Below, in pieces: positions 27,159 to 36,203 of a stretch of DNA of 64,000 nt (its first letter is position 1; every line of letters starts with the position of its first letter). The notes below the pieces were generated by a model. The model was not told the origin of the DNA and ran no database searches. It saw only the letters and a program-made list of their open reading frames with translations. The translations under genes were made by a program, and so were the position numbers. Source of the stretch: Vineibacter terrae (GTDB taxonomy: Bacteria > Pseudomonadota > Alphaproteobacteria > Reyranellales > Reyranellaceae); assembly GCF_008039615.1 (NCBI RefSeq), contig NZ_VDUZ01000014.1, positions 1-64,000 on the forward strand. Direction: 5' to 3'.

Positions 27159-27282
27159 GTCGGTCAGGCGCGCGAGGGCTGATGGTGCGGCGGCGATGAT
27201 AGAGCAGCCCGCCGTCCGGCACGACCGGAACGTCACCCTTGACCACCGCCAAACCCCTCGTCATCCCGAGCGCAACCCCTCC

Positions 27283-27368
27283 GTCATCCCGAGCGCAGCG
27301 AGGGATCTCCTGCGGCAAGGCGCACGGTGCGCTATTCGCGGGAGATCCCTCGCTGCGCTCGGGATGAC
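27283..27368. repeat. family A palindromic repeat with an extra left half-arm at 27260
   Basis: A complete GTCATCCCGAGCGCAGC to GCTGCGCTCGGGATGAC unit is preceded by a truncated copy of its left arm (GTCATCCCGAGCGCA at 27260). The doubled arm suggests slippage or insertion of one copy into another. Confidence 0.85.
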
Positions 27369-27481
27369 AACAAATGCATGCCATAGCCCTGAACTTTCCT
27401 CCCTGAAGAGCCGGCGTAGCCGGCTGCGCGAAGGATGGGCTACAGTCCCGTCCGATCGAGGCGGCTGCTGGAGGTTGAACG

Positions 27482-28912
27482 ATGGCGATCGCGGAGTACG
27501 AGAAGCTGGATGCGATGGCGCTCAGCGCCCTGATCGCCAGGCGCGAGGTCTCCGCATCGGAGGTCCTCGATGAAGCCATCGCGCGGGCCGAGAAGCACAA
27601 CCCCGCGATCAACGCCATCACCATCCCGCTCTATGACCTGGGGCGGCAGGCCGCGGCGGCGCCGTTGCCGGCGGGCCCGCTGGCCGGCGCGCCGTTCCTG
27701 CTGAAGGACCTCGGCTCGCTGCTCGCGGGCACGCGGTCGACCGGCTCGAGCAAGCTGTTCGCCGATTTCGTGGCGCCGCACGACGCCACCATCGTGGCGC
27801 GCTACCGTGCCGCCGGTCTCGTCACCTTCGGCAAGTCGGCGTCGCCCGAGATGGGGCTGGCGCCCTCGACCGAGCCGGCGATGTTCGGTCCCTGCCGCAA
27901 CCCGTGGAACCTGGGCTACAGCAGCGGCGGCTCGTCCGGCGGGTCCGCCGCGGCCGTGGCCGCCCGCATCCTGCCGATGGCGCACGCCACCGACGGCGGC
28001 GGATCGATCCGCATTCCCGCCTCGGCCTGCGGCCTGTTCGGCATGAAGCCCACCCGGGCGCGCAACCCCAGCGGGCCCGACGTCGGCGAAGGCTGGGGCG
28101 GCCAGGCGGTAGGCCATTGCGTCAGCATCAGCGTGCACGACAGCGCCGCCCTGCTCGATGCCTCTGCCGGCCCCGATATCGGCGATCCCTATTGGGCGCC
28201 ACCGCCCGTCGGCAAATTCCTCGACGAGGTCGGCCGCGATCCCGGCAAGCTGCGCATCGCGCTGTGCGTGGAGCCGTGGAACGGCGAGCCCGTCGATGCG
28301 GAATGCCGCCGGGCCACGGAGGACGCCGCGAAGCTCTGCGAGTCGCTGGGCCATGCCGTGACGATCGCGCGGCCGACATTCGACGTCGAGGCCTTCCGTG
28401 AGGCCACGCGTGTGGTGATCGCGGCCAACGTCTACGCCACGCTCGCCGCGCGCGCCAAGGCGATCGGCAAGACGCTGGAGGCAACCGACGCCGAGCCGCT
28501 GACCTGGTCGCTGGCCGAGCTCGGCATCAGGTACACCGCCGCCGACTACGCCGCCGCGATGACCGTCATCCATCGCGTCGGCCGCGTCGTGGCGCGGTTC
28601 TTCACGCAGCACGACATCCTGCTGACGCCGACCATGTGCTCGCCGCCCTGGCCGCTGGGCGTGCTGTCGCTGTCGAGCCAGGATACCGATGCCTATCTCG
28701 TGGCGGTGAACCGCTCGATCGGCTTCACGTCGCTGTTCAACGCCGCCGGCAATCCGGCGATGACCGTGCCGCTGCACTGGACCGCATCAGGCCTGCCGGT
28801 CGGCGTGCAGTTCGTGGCGCCCTTCGGCGACGAAGCCAGCCTCTTCCGCCTCGCCGCGCAGCTCGAGCAGGCCAGGCCGTGGAAGGACAAGCGCCCACCG
28901 ATGATCGGGTAG
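27482..28912 (+). CDS. amidase (amidase signature family)
   Basis: A 476-residue Ser-cisSer-Lys amidase. The triad is visible as Lys75 (FLLKDLG), cis-Ser151 within [13 protein letters not shown] and nucleophile Ser175 in [11 protein letters not shown]. Length is normal for the family. GGAGG lies seven bases before the ATG. These enzymes hydrolyse carboxamides to acid and ammonia; indole-acetamide hydrolases, aryl-amidases and nitrile-pathway amidases look alike. The gene is next to dimethylformamidase and in the same window as a nitrile hydratase, so it may act on the amide that the latter forms, although it is 30 kb away from it. Confidence 0.93.
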   Translation: MAIAEYEKLDAMALSALIARREVSASEVLDEAIARAEKHNPAINAITIPLYDLGRQAAAAPLPAGPLAGAPFLLKDLGSLLAGTRSTGSSKLFADFVAPHDATIVARYRAAGLVTFGKSASPEMGLAPSTEPAMFGPCRNPWNLGYSSGGSSGGSAAAVAARILPMAHATDGGGSIRIPASACGLFGMKPTRARNPSGPDVGEGWGGQAVGHCVSISVHDSAALLDASAGPDIGDPYWAPPPVGKFLDEVGRDPGKLRIALCVEPWNGEPVDAECRRATEDAAKLCESLGHAVTIARPTFDVEAFREATRVVIAANVYATLAARAKAIGKTLEATDAEPLTWSLAELGIRYTAADYAAAMTVIHRVGRVVARFFTQHDILLTPTMCSPPWPLGVLSLSSQDTDAYLVAVNRSIGFTSLFNAAGNPAMTVPLHWTASGLPVGVQFVAPFGDEASLFRLAAQLEQARPWKDKRPPMIG

Positions 28913-28927
28913 GTTGCTGATCCTCTT

Positions 28928-29054
28928 TCCTCCCCAGCGAAGCTGGGGAGGTGCCCCGAAGGGGCGGAGGGGAGCCGACGTGGTCCATGTAACCAAGACT
29001 ACGTCGGCTCCCCCTCCGGCCTTCGGCCACCTCCCCCAGCAGAGCTGGGGGAGG
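28928..29054. repeat. family C palindromic repeat
   Basis: CCTCCCCAGCGAAGCTGGGGAGG, the CCCCGAAGGGG hairpin, GGAGGGGAGCCGACGTGG and the inverted partner ending AGCTGGGGGAGG. It separates the convergent amidase and cupin genes and may end both transcripts. Confidence 0.82.
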
Positions 29055-29066
29055 TCGCCATCACCG

Positions 29067-29951
29067 TCACGCGAACGAGAAGCCGATGGTGCGGCAGTGA
29101 TAGAACAGCCCGCCATCCTGCACGATCAGGAACGTCGCCAGCCGGTCGCCATCGTTGTGGTGCGAATGCGCCGCGGTCGGCGGCGTGATCATGGTGGCAA
29201 AGGGCTGCCAGTCGACACGCGTGCCGTCGATCATCGAATGGCAGCGCGTGCCCTCGATCGGCAGCGTCACCGCCACCGAGTTGTGCCGGTGGCTGCGCTG
29301 CGCCTTGCCTGGCTCCATCGAGTTCAGCGCCAGGGTCATCGACGGCGTGAGGCTCAGCATTGTCTCGAACGGCCCGACCGCGAACACGACCACCTTGCCG
29401 GACGCATCTGCCGTGTCGGGGGTGGCGCGCACCGCGTCGAGGTGGCGGCGGATCTCGGCGGCGGGGAAATGCACCGCCTCGAGCCGCGATTGATCGGCCG
29501 CCGGCGGCTCGAGATGGTGGAACGCCACCTCGGGCTCGTTGCTGACGACCCAGAGCACGGCATCGTGCGTGGCGCGGTGGCTGCTCTCGGCGCCGCCGGG
29601 GAGGCAGAAGATGTCGCCTTCGCCCCAGCCGATCCGGTCGGTTCGGTTCGTCGTCTCGCCGGCGCCGCGGATGACGTAGCAGATAGCGGCCGTCGCCCGC
29701 AGCCGCAGCGCCAGGCGTTCGCCGGCGCGGATGCGAAGGTAGCGAGCCAGCAGCAGCGGCGTCGTGGCCGGCACCGGCGCCGCGAGCCGGTCGGCGATGT
29801 CGAGCGCGATGGCGCCGGTCGGCGTGTCGGCCGCCAGCGCGCGGTCACGCTCGGCGATGAACGTGGCCGCCGGCACCGGCGGCAGCTTGTCACGGAAGCT
29901 GTTGGTCGGCGTGAGGTAGCGACCGCGTGCTGACGCAATGGATGCCGGCAT
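29067..29951 (-). CDS. two-domain cupin protein (gentisate dioxygenase-like fold)
   Basis: A 294-residue protein with two cupin halves. The first (about 60-150) has LRIRAGERLALRLRATAAICYVIRGAGE and SSHRATHDAVLW. The second (about 185-294) has SMEPGKAQRSHRHNSVAVTLPIEG with the HRH metal-binding pair, and ends PTAAHSHHNDGDRLATFLIVQDGGL. The layout resembles gentisate 1,2-dioxygenase and related ring-cleaving or regulatory cupins, but the first half seems to lack a full His/Glu set. It lies 46 bases after the dimethylformamidase genes in the same direction and is probably co-transcribed. Function unproven. Confidence 0.75.
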   Translation of the reverse strand: MPASIASARGRYLTPTNSFRDKLPPVPAATFIAERDRALAADTPTGAIALDIADRLAAPVPATTPLLLARYLRIRAGERLALRLRATAAICYVIRGAGETTNRTDRIGWGEGDIFCLPGGAESSHRATHDAVLWVVSNEPEVAFHHLEPPAADQSRLEAVHFPAAEIRRHLDAVRATPDTADASGKVVVFAVGPFETMLSLTPSMTLALNSMEPGKAQRSHRHNSVAVTLPIEGTRCHSMIDGTRVDWQPFATMITPPTAAHSHHNDGDRLATFLIVQDGGLFYHCRTIGFSFA

Positions 29952-29997
29952 GGCCCGATCCTCCGGTTGCCGGCATCACTGTGGCCCTGGCGCCGCC

Positions 29998-32259
29998 TCA
30001 GGGCAACGGCGCCGGGTCCAGGAAGCGGCGCACCACGTTCTCCATCAGGCGCGACACGTTGTTGTCGTAGCGGTTGTGCGAGAGCGCCGTGACCCAGGCG
30101 ATCGAGCCGGTCGAGAACACGCCGCCGCCCTGGGCGGTGGGGAAGTAGACCAGGTCGGCGCGCACGCGCGCGTTCTGCTCGCCGTCCAGCCCGCGATGGA
30201 AGGTGCGGAACTCTTCCGGCGCGGGCATGCCGCCATAACCGATGCGGTCGGCGCTGGCCACCAGCAGCATGCCGGGCGGCGAGCCCAGCGACGGATCGGC
30301 ACGGTCGATCTCCAGCCCGGCGGCGCCGCCGTTGCGGGCGCCGAAATTGCCGATCATCTCGTCGGCGCCGATGCCTTCGAACATCCAGGCGGCGCGTGGG
30401 TCGTGGCTGGCCGGCAGCCGGCGGTAGCCGGCCGAGCGGTCGAACACCTGGGCGTCGAAGCCGACGCCGACCAGGCGCTGCGGCGCCCGCCCGTTGCTGC
30501 GCCACAGGCCGCCGGCCTCGCCGGTGAAGGCCAGGTGCGCCTCGCCGGCCTCGCCTTCCCAGGTGCGCACGCCGGTCACGTCGCGCCGCACCTCGATCAC
30601 GTTGGCAAGATCGCGGTGGAAGGCGATGCGCCAGTAGAAGCCGTTGCCGCCCAGATACATGTGGCGGCCGCCGGCGCGCTGGTAGGAGTCGAGCGCGTCC
30701 CACATCTCGCGCGAATAGTATTCGGGGTGCGACAGCGTCATGACGCAGCGATAGGGCCGCAGCGCCGCCAGGCCCTCGCGATGCAGGTCCTCATCGGTCA
30801 CGACGTCGTAGTCGATGCCCTTCTCCTCGAGCCAGTCGATCAGGTGCGTGTCGTTGCCGTAGTTGAACGTGTTGCACCGCGGCCGCATGTTCAGGATCGG
30901 CCGCCGGCTGCCGCTCACGCGCCAGCCGCTGCCGTCGGCATGGGTGTCGTAGGTCGACAGGCCGACCTCGCGATGCGCCTGCAGGTACAGGTCGTCGCGC
31001 GACAGCACCATCAGCCCCTCGAGCATGGACTCGGCATGCACCTGGTCCATGCGCAGCGCGCCGTTGGCGTAGGCGAGATAGGTCGCGATCGGCACCACGA
31101 TCGCCAGCTTCGCCGCCGGCCGGGCGCGCGGCGAGCGCACGAAGAAGCCGACATAGCTCTCGACCGGATCGCCGTCGGCCGGTGTCGCCGCCAGCCGCAC
31201 GGCGTAGTATCCGGCCGGCCAGTCTGTGGGCACGTCGAGCGTGAAGTCGGCCGACCAGCCGCAATCGGCCATGTCGTCTGCGCAGAAATGGATGGCGCCG
31301 TAATGCGCCGGCAGCGCGCGCCAGTCGTTGGCCGTGCCGTCCCAGTTGGCGCCGGTGACACCGCGCGCCGGCACCTGCACCAGCCGGCCGTGCAGGCGGT
31401 GGGCGGAGCGGTCCTGCACCGTGAGGCCGGGGATGTCGATCGAGAAATCCCACGCCGCCAGGAGGTCCGGATCGCCCGGCGCCGGGTTGATCCGCTCGCA
31501 CTGGGCGCGCATGGCGCCGGGCTCGAGCGTCGCGCGACAGAGCCGTGGCCGGTCGATCTTGCCGTCGAAATGCGCCGCCGTGCGCGGCGCATCCAGCGCC
31601 TCGCCGGTGCAGCGCGCGGCGATCACCAGCGGCACGTCCTGCGGCCAGGCGAGGCCGGCACCGCCCTTGGCGAGGCCATGGGAGGAGCGGTCGCGGCCGG
31701 CCTGCGGATCGAGGCTGATCTGGTGCACGGCCAGCTGGCCAGTGGCTGCATCGTAGCTGCCGCACACGAACAGCCATTCCCGCGCCAGGACCGGCCGGGC
31801 GCTGCGCGCGCTGGCGACGGCGCCGGTGCCGTCGCCGACCGCCAGCTCGAGATGACCGCTGGCATCCAGCCCCAGCCGCCAGCCAGCCTGGCGGTCGTCG
31901 CGCCAGCGCGACAGGATCGTCTGTGCCGCCGTGCCCGGCAGGGTCGGCCACAGGAAGCAGCCGACGGTGAAGCTCGCCAGGTCGCGCAATGCGGGCCGGT
32001 CGGCGATGACGGCGCACGAGCCTGTGCGGATCGGCTGGTGGCTCACGGCGCGCGGTCCGTTGACCGGGCTCGCCATGGGTACCAGCTTCAGGCCGGGTCC
32101 GGCCGGGTCGGGATCGCCGCAGCGCACGCGCACCACGGTCACGTCGACCTTCTGCAGGCTGTCGCTGGAGAGATGGAATGCCACCTGGCCGCCGGGCTCG
32201 ACCGCCAGCGGCGCGGCGTAGCCGAGGATGGACGTCGTATCGATGCCACCTAGACGCAT
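29998..32259 (-). CDS. dmfA2: N,N-dimethylformamidase large (beta) subunit
   Basis: A 753-residue protein matching the large subunit of N,N-dimethylformamidase, which hydrolyses dimethylformamide to dimethylamine and formate at a mononuclear iron site. Residues matching the iron ligands of the characterised enzyme are visible at nearly the same numbers: Tyr394 (IATYLAYANG), Tyr437 (LSTYDTHADGSG), His511 and Glu513 (LSHPEYYSREMW). A lectin-like beta-sandwich (about 90-250) precedes the catalytic region, as in the known enzyme. The small-subunit gene ends one base before this start, in the known order A1-A2. Substrate range could extend to formamide, acetamides or other amides. Confidence 0.88.
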   Translation of the reverse strand: MRLGGIDTTSILGYAAPLAVEPGGQVAFHLSSDSLQKVDVTVVRVRCGDPDPAGPGLKLVPMASPVNGPRAVSHQPIRTGSCAVIADRPALRDLASFTVGCFLWPTLPGTAAQTILSRWRDDRQAGWRLGLDASGHLELAVGDGTGAVASARSARPVLAREWLFVCGSYDAATGQLAVHQISLDPQAGRDRSSHGLAKGGAGLAWPQDVPLVIAARCTGEALDAPRTAAHFDGKIDRPRLCRATLEPGAMRAQCERINPAPGDPDLLAAWDFSIDIPGLTVQDRSAHRLHGRLVQVPARGVTGANWDGTANDWRALPAHYGAIHFCADDMADCGWSADFTLDVPTDWPAGYYAVRLAATPADGDPVESYVGFFVRSPRARPAAKLAIVVPIATYLAYANGALRMDQVHAESMLEGLMVLSRDDLYLQAHREVGLSTYDTHADGSGWRVSGSRRPILNMRPRCNTFNYGNDTHLIDWLEEKGIDYDVVTDEDLHREGLAALRPYRCVMTLSHPEYYSREMWDALDSYQRAGGRHMYLGGNGFYWRIAFHRDLANVIEVRRDVTGVRTWEGEAGEAHLAFTGEAGGLWRSNGRAPQRLVGVGFDAQVFDRSAGYRRLPASHDPRAAWMFEGIGADEMIGNFGARNGGAAGLEIDRADPSLGSPPGMLLVASADRIGYGGMPAPEEFRTFHRGLDGEQNARVRADLVYFPTAQGGGVFSTGSIAWVTALSHNRYDNNVSRLMENVVRRFLDPAPLP

Positions 32260-32260
32260 G

Positions 32261-32590
32261 TCAGTCCTCGATCGCCTGGCCGGTCAGCGCTTCCCAGCGC
32301 AGCTTGAAGACATCCCACTCGGCCGCGGCCAGCGACTCGTAGGTCTTGTTGCGCATCAACTCGACTGGCGCGCCGCGCACGCCCGGCAGCCGCCCCAGCA
32401 CCCAGCGCTTGCCGGGCTCCACCGTGACCAGCACATAGCGGCCGCCCGGCGACTCCCAGCGCAGGCGGTGCAGCACCATCTGCAGCTCGCGGCTATGCGG
32501 GCCCTTGGGCGCGCGGCGGAACTCCTCGACCAGGTCGCGCCGCGAAGCGTCGATCGGATAATGGGCCGAATCGGGATCGTTGTTCAGCAT
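32261..32590 (-). CDS. dmfA1: N,N-dimethylformamidase small (alpha) subunit
   Basis: About 109 residues from the ATG at 32590; an upstream ATG at 32680 would give 139. The core HSRELQMVLHRLRW, GKRWVLGRLPG, EWDVFKLRWEALTG matches the small subunit of dimethylformamidase (about 130 residues). The region between the two starts has poorer codon bias (GGA, CTA codons), so I favour the shorter form, but the family length is nearer the longer one. The gene abuts the large-subunit gene with a one-base gap, which makes the two-subunit assignment strong. The gap 32591-32992 upstream is filled by nested repeats. Confidence 0.85.
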   Translation of the reverse strand: MLNNDPDSAHYPIDASRRDLVEEFRRAPKGPHSRELQMVLHRLRWESPGGRYVLVTVEPGKRWVLGRLPGVRGAPVELMRNKTYESLAAAEWDVFKLRWEALTGQAIED

Positions 32591-32731
32591 GCGCGCGCCT
32601 GTCGCCTCGTCGCGATTGTCGTCAAGCACGCATCCTAGGAAATCGCGCACATCGACGCACCGTCCAATCGCGGCAAGCATCCACGGCGCAAACGCAACGG
32701 CTCGACTCTTGACGTGCGGGCGGGCAGTCTC

Positions 32732-32972
32732 GTCATCCCGAGCGCTTGTGACCTGATTCTTCCCCCGGAGGGGTCGGGCGATCGCATAATGGTCCTCCTG
32801 TCATCCCGAGCGCAGCGAGGGATCTCCTGCGGCAAGACGCACCGTGCGCCATTCGCGGGAGATCCCTCGCTGCGCTCGGGATGACGGAAAGGGCACCAGC
32901 GCGGCGTCGCGCCATATGCGAATCGCCCTGCCCTCCGGAGGAGGGATCCAACTCATAAGCGCTCGGGATGAC
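32732..32972. repeat. three-layer nested palindromic repeat (A half-arms, F arms, complete A core)
   Basis: From outside in: GTCATCCCGAGCGCTTGTGA (32732) pairs with TCATAAGCGCTCGGGATGAC (ending 32972). Within these, family F arms CTTCCCCCGGAGGGG and CCCTCCGGAGGAGGG pair. At the centre, 32800-32885 is a complete family A unit. This is best explained by successive insertions, each into the loop of the previous palindrome. Confidence 0.85.
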
Positions 32973-32992
32973 GGATCAGAACGCAGGCCTTC

Positions 32993-33568
32993 CTACCCGC
33001 CGCCCGCCAGGTGCTGGCGGCCGGCGCGCAGGATGCGGTTCGACAGGTCCTCGTCGTCGACCAGCCGGGCCATCGTCAGGCAGCCGACCATGCCGGCCAC
33101 GATCGCCAGCGCGCGGTCTTCAGCCTCGGCCGAGGGCAGCCCGGTCAGCTGGCGGCGCACGGTCGCCACCAGCGAAAGATATCCCTCGGTCATCGCGGCC
33201 CGGACATCGCCGTCGCCGCGCGCCGCCTCGCTGCCGATCGCGGCCAGGGAGCAGCCCTTCTCCGGCGTGTCCCGGTGCAGCTTGTTGAGGTATCGGCGCA
33301 GCACCGTCTCCAGGCCGCGGCCCTCGGGCGCCTTGTCCGCCGCGGCCGCGATCTGCCCGGTGGTCTCGCCCAGCGCCTCGCGGCAGGCTTCGGCGGCGAG
33401 CGCGTCCTTGGAGGCGAAGTGGCGGTAGAAGCCGCCATGGGTGAGGTCGGACCTGGCCATCAGCTCGGCGATGCCGACGCCGGCGATGCCATGGGTGCGG
33501 AATTCGCGGGCCGCGGTCTCGATGATCCTGCGCCGCGTTTCCGCCGTCTCTTCCTTCGACCGCCTCAT
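32993..33568 (-). CDS. TetR/AcrR family transcriptional regulator
   Basis: A 191-residue repressor-type protein. The N-terminal helix-turn-helix is IAELMARSDLTHGGFYRHFA (about 33-52), close to the branch in which HGGFYxHFxSKDAL is conserved, followed by a helical ligand domain. It lies downstream of a lone CoxL-like gene, separated by a family A repeat, and upstream of the dimethylformamidase genes, all on the minus strand. The tandem TAGATGAT-type operators at 36053 ahead of the CoxL-like gene are a reasonable target. Ligand unknown. Confidence 0.92.
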   Translation of the reverse strand: MRRSKEETAETRRRIIETAAREFRTHGIAGVGIAELMARSDLTHGGFYRHFASKDALAAEACREALGETTGQIAAAADKAPEGRGLETVLRRYLNKLHRDTPEKGCSLAAIGSEAARGDGDVRAAMTEGYLSLVATVRRQLTGLPSAEAEDRALAIVAGMVGCLTMARLVDDEDLSNRILRAGRQHLAGGG

Positions 33569-33594
33569 CGGAGTTCCTGCCCCCGTTGGTTCCT

Positions 33595-33680
33595 GTCATC
33601 CCGAGCGCAGCGAGGGATCTCCCGCGAACGGCGCACGGTGCGTCATGCCGCAGGAGATCCCTCGCTGCGCTCGGGATGAC
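33595..33680. repeat. family A palindromic repeat that supplies a gene's 3' end
   Basis: Complete 86-base unit between the TetR and CoxL-like genes. The CoxL-like reading frame runs 38 bases into it and stops inside (33643), so the protein ends with the repeat-encoded HPERSEGSPAA. Confidence 0.9.
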
Positions 33681-36039
33681 AGAGAGCCGCCTGCTGGATC
33701 GCAGCCCAAATCCTATGCGGCGTTAGCGGCATGTCCAGATGCGTGATGCCGAAAGGCGCCAGCGCATCCAGTACCGCATGCACGATGGTCGGCGGCGCGC
33801 CGATCGTCCCGCTTTCGCCGATTCCCTTCACGCCCAGCGGATTGGTCGGCGAGGGCGTCTGCTGGAAGCTGGATCGGATCGGCGGCAGCACGTCGGCACG
33901 CGGCACGGCGTAGTCGAGCAGCGAGCCGGTCAGCAGCTGCCCGTTGTCGTCGTAGTGCACGCCTTCGTAGAGCGCCTGGCCGATGCCTTGCACGACGCCG
34001 CCGTGGATCTGGCCCTCGGCCAGCAGCGGGTTGATGATCGTGCCGGCGTCATCGACGGCGACATAGTCGAGGATCTCGACAAGACCCGTGTCGGGGTCGA
34101 CCTCGACATAGGCCATGTGCACGCCCGAGGGTGCCCCCAGGCCGGTCGGGTCATAGAACAGCGTCTCGTCCAGTCCGGGCTCGAGGCCGGCGGGCAGGGC
34201 GTGGCCGACATAGGCCATGCGCACCACGGCAGCGAACGTGACGGGCGCGATGTCGGTTCCCGGCACGGTGAAGCGGCCGGCGTCGTAGGCCACGTCCTTC
34301 TCGTCGACCTCCATCATGTTGGCCGCGATCCGGGTGGCCTTGGCGACGATGCGTCCTGCGCACACCTTCACGCTCGATCCGCCCACGGCCATCGATCGGG
34401 AATTGAACGTGCCGTGCCCGGCCTGGACCTGGCGGGTGTCGCCCTGGACCACGGCGATATGGTCGACCGGCAGCTGCAGCGCATCGGCGGCGATCTGCGC
34501 CAGCACGGTGGCATGCCCGTGGCCCTGGCTCATCGAGCCCGAGAACAGCGTCACCTTGCCGCCCGAGTCGACGTTGAGGCGGGCGCTTTCCCAGCCGCCG
34601 CGGTCGAACCCGATCATGCCCAGGCGCCGCGACGGCCCCATGCCGCACATCTCGGTATAGGCCGCGACGCCGATGCCGCGATAGCGGCCGTCGGCGCGCA
34701 GCCGGCTCTGCTCGGCGCGGCGCGATGCGTAGTCGAACATGGCCAGCGCCGTGTCGAGGCAGCCCTGGTAGTTGCCGCTGTCGTAGAACACGCCCTTGCT
34801 GCCGTATGGCCGATACGGAAATTCCGAGGGCTGCACGAAGTTGAGGCGGCGCACCTCGACCGGGTCGAGGCCGAGGTGCCGGGCGGCAGCTTCGATGGCG
34901 CGCTCGGCGATGTAGGCGCCTTCCGGGCGGCCATAGCCGCGATACGCGTCGACCGGCACGGTGTTGGTGACGATCACCTTGGCGATGGCCTCGTAGTTGT
35001 CGATCCGGTAGGTGCCGGTGCCGAAATTCACGGTGTTCACCGTCGGTCCGCCGGACGCCATGTTCGAGAGGTAGGCGCCGACATTGCCCAGGGTCTCGAC
35101 CTTGAGCCCGAGGATGCGGCCGTCATTGCGGATCGCGACCTCGACGTGCTCGGTGTGTGCCCGACCATGGCTGGTCGCCTGGTGGCTCTCCGACCGCGAT
35201 TCCCACCATTTAACCGGCGTCCCAAGCTGCAGCGCCAGCCAGGCGCAGAGCAGCTCCTCGGGATAGAGGTGCATCTTGGCGCCGAAGCCGCCGCCGATAT
35301 CCGGCGCGACCACGCGCAGCAGATGCTCCGGGATGCCGACCGTCTCGGCGATCCAGCGCCGGTGCATATGCGGCACCTGGCTGCCCATGTAGACCGTGAG
35401 CGTGCCGTCGTCGTCCGGCGTGGCCAGGATGGCGCGTGTCTCCATGCAGGTCGGGATCAGCCGGTTGTTGACCAGCCGCAGGCGCAGGACGTGATCCGCC
35501 TGGCTTGCCGCCGCGGCATAGTCGCCGCCGCCGACCTTGTACCGTGTCGTGATGTTGTTGCGCACATTGGCGTGCAGCTGCGGCGCGCCGTCGGCGATCG
35601 CTGCTTCCTCGTCGACCACGGCAGGCAGCGGATCATAGCGCACGTCGATCCGCTCGAGCGCGTCATGGGCGGCCTCGCGGCTCTGCGCCACGGCCAGGGC
35701 GACGCATTCGCCCACGAAGCGCACCCTGTCCAGCGCCACGACCGGGCGGTCCGGCACTGACGTGCCGGGCAACACCCAGTTCGGCTTGATCGAGCCCAGC
35801 TTGCCCGCGAGATCCGCGCCCGACAGGACCAGCCGCACGCCGGCGACCGAACGGGCTGCCGAGGTGTCCACCGCGGTGATCACCGCGTGGGCGTGCGGCG
35901 ATCGCAGGATCGCCAGATGCAGCATGTCCGGCAGGCGGATGTCGTCGACATACCGCCCCTTGCCGATCAGCAGCCGGCGGTCCTCGCGCCGCCGCAGCCT
36001 CTGGCCGATATAGCGCTCGGCCGGTCTCGCTTCTGACAT
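33643..36039 (-). CDS. lone molybdenum hydroxylase large subunit (CoxL/xanthine dehydrogenase superfamily)
   Basis: A 798-residue molybdopterin-binding subunit. Motifs: GGGFGAKMH (about 252-260), DAYRGYGRPEG in the active-site loop and the catalytic Glu742 in VKGIGESGT. This AYRGYGR-like loop places it nearer the form II CoxL/aldehyde oxidase group than the subunit at 19230. No FAD or [2Fe-2S] subunit gene is adjacent, so it must use partners from elsewhere, possibly those at 17879-19233. The last 11 residues come from a repeat, replacing the natural end just after TPHRIWAAIQQAA. Tandem operators lie directly upstream. Confidence 0.9.
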   Translation of the reverse strand: MSEARPAERYIGQRLRRREDRRLLIGKGRYVDDIRLPDMLHLAILRSPHAHAVITAVDTSAARSVAGVRLVLSGADLAGKLGSIKPNWVLPGTSVPDRPVVALDRVRFVGECVALAVAQSREAAHDALERIDVRYDPLPAVVDEEAAIADGAPQLHANVRNNITTRYKVGGGDYAAAASQADHVLRLRLVNNRLIPTCMETRAILATPDDDGTLTVYMGSQVPHMHRRWIAETVGIPEHLLRVVAPDIGGGFGAKMHLYPEELLCAWLALQLGTPVKWWESRSESHQATSHGRAHTEHVEVAIRNDGRILGLKVETLGNVGAYLSNMASGGPTVNTVNFGTGTYRIDNYEAIAKVIVTNTVPVDAYRGYGRPEGAYIAERAIEAAARHLGLDPVEVRRLNFVQPSEFPYRPYGSKGVFYDSGNYQGCLDTALAMFDYASRRAEQSRLRADGRYRGIGVAAYTEMCGMGPSRRLGMIGFDRGGWESARLNVDSGGKVTLFSGSMSQGHGHATVLAQIAADALQLPVDHIAVVQGDTRQVQAGHGTFNSRSMAVGGSSVKVCAGRIVAKATRIAANMMEVDEKDVAYDAGRFTVPGTDIAPVTFAAVVRMAYVGHALPAGLEPGLDETLFYDPTGLGAPSGVHMAYVEVDPDTGLVEILDYVAVDDAGTIINPLLAEGQIHGGVVQGIGQALYEGVHYDDNGQLLTGSLLDYAVPRADVLPPIRSSFQQTPSPTNPLGVKGIGESGTIGAPPTIVHAVLDALAPFGITHLDMPLTPHRIWAAIQQAALCHPERSEGSPAA

Positions 36040-36052
36040 CTGGCCACCAGTT

Positions 36053-36094
36053 TAGATGACTATGATCATCTTTATAGATGATTATGATCATCTA
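36053..36094. promoter_or_regulatory. tandem palindromic operators between CoxL-like and GST-like genes
   Basis: Two copies, 22 bases apart, of TAGATGA(C/T)TATGATCATCT (36053 and 36075). The second is a near-perfect dyad, TAGATGAT and ATCATCTA around TATG. They start 14 bases upstream of the CoxL-like ATG. Two sites one helical double-turn apart fit cooperative TetR dimer binding. Both divergent genes could be controlled from here. Confidence 0.75.
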
Positions 36095-36203
36095 AATCAA
36101 GTGCGAAGGCACCATCCATGAAGCGCCCTCAACCGGTCATGAGGCAAACGACGGTGCGGCCGCTGCGGCTGTCGCGCATCATGCGCGCCGCCGGGAGGTG
36201 CCG

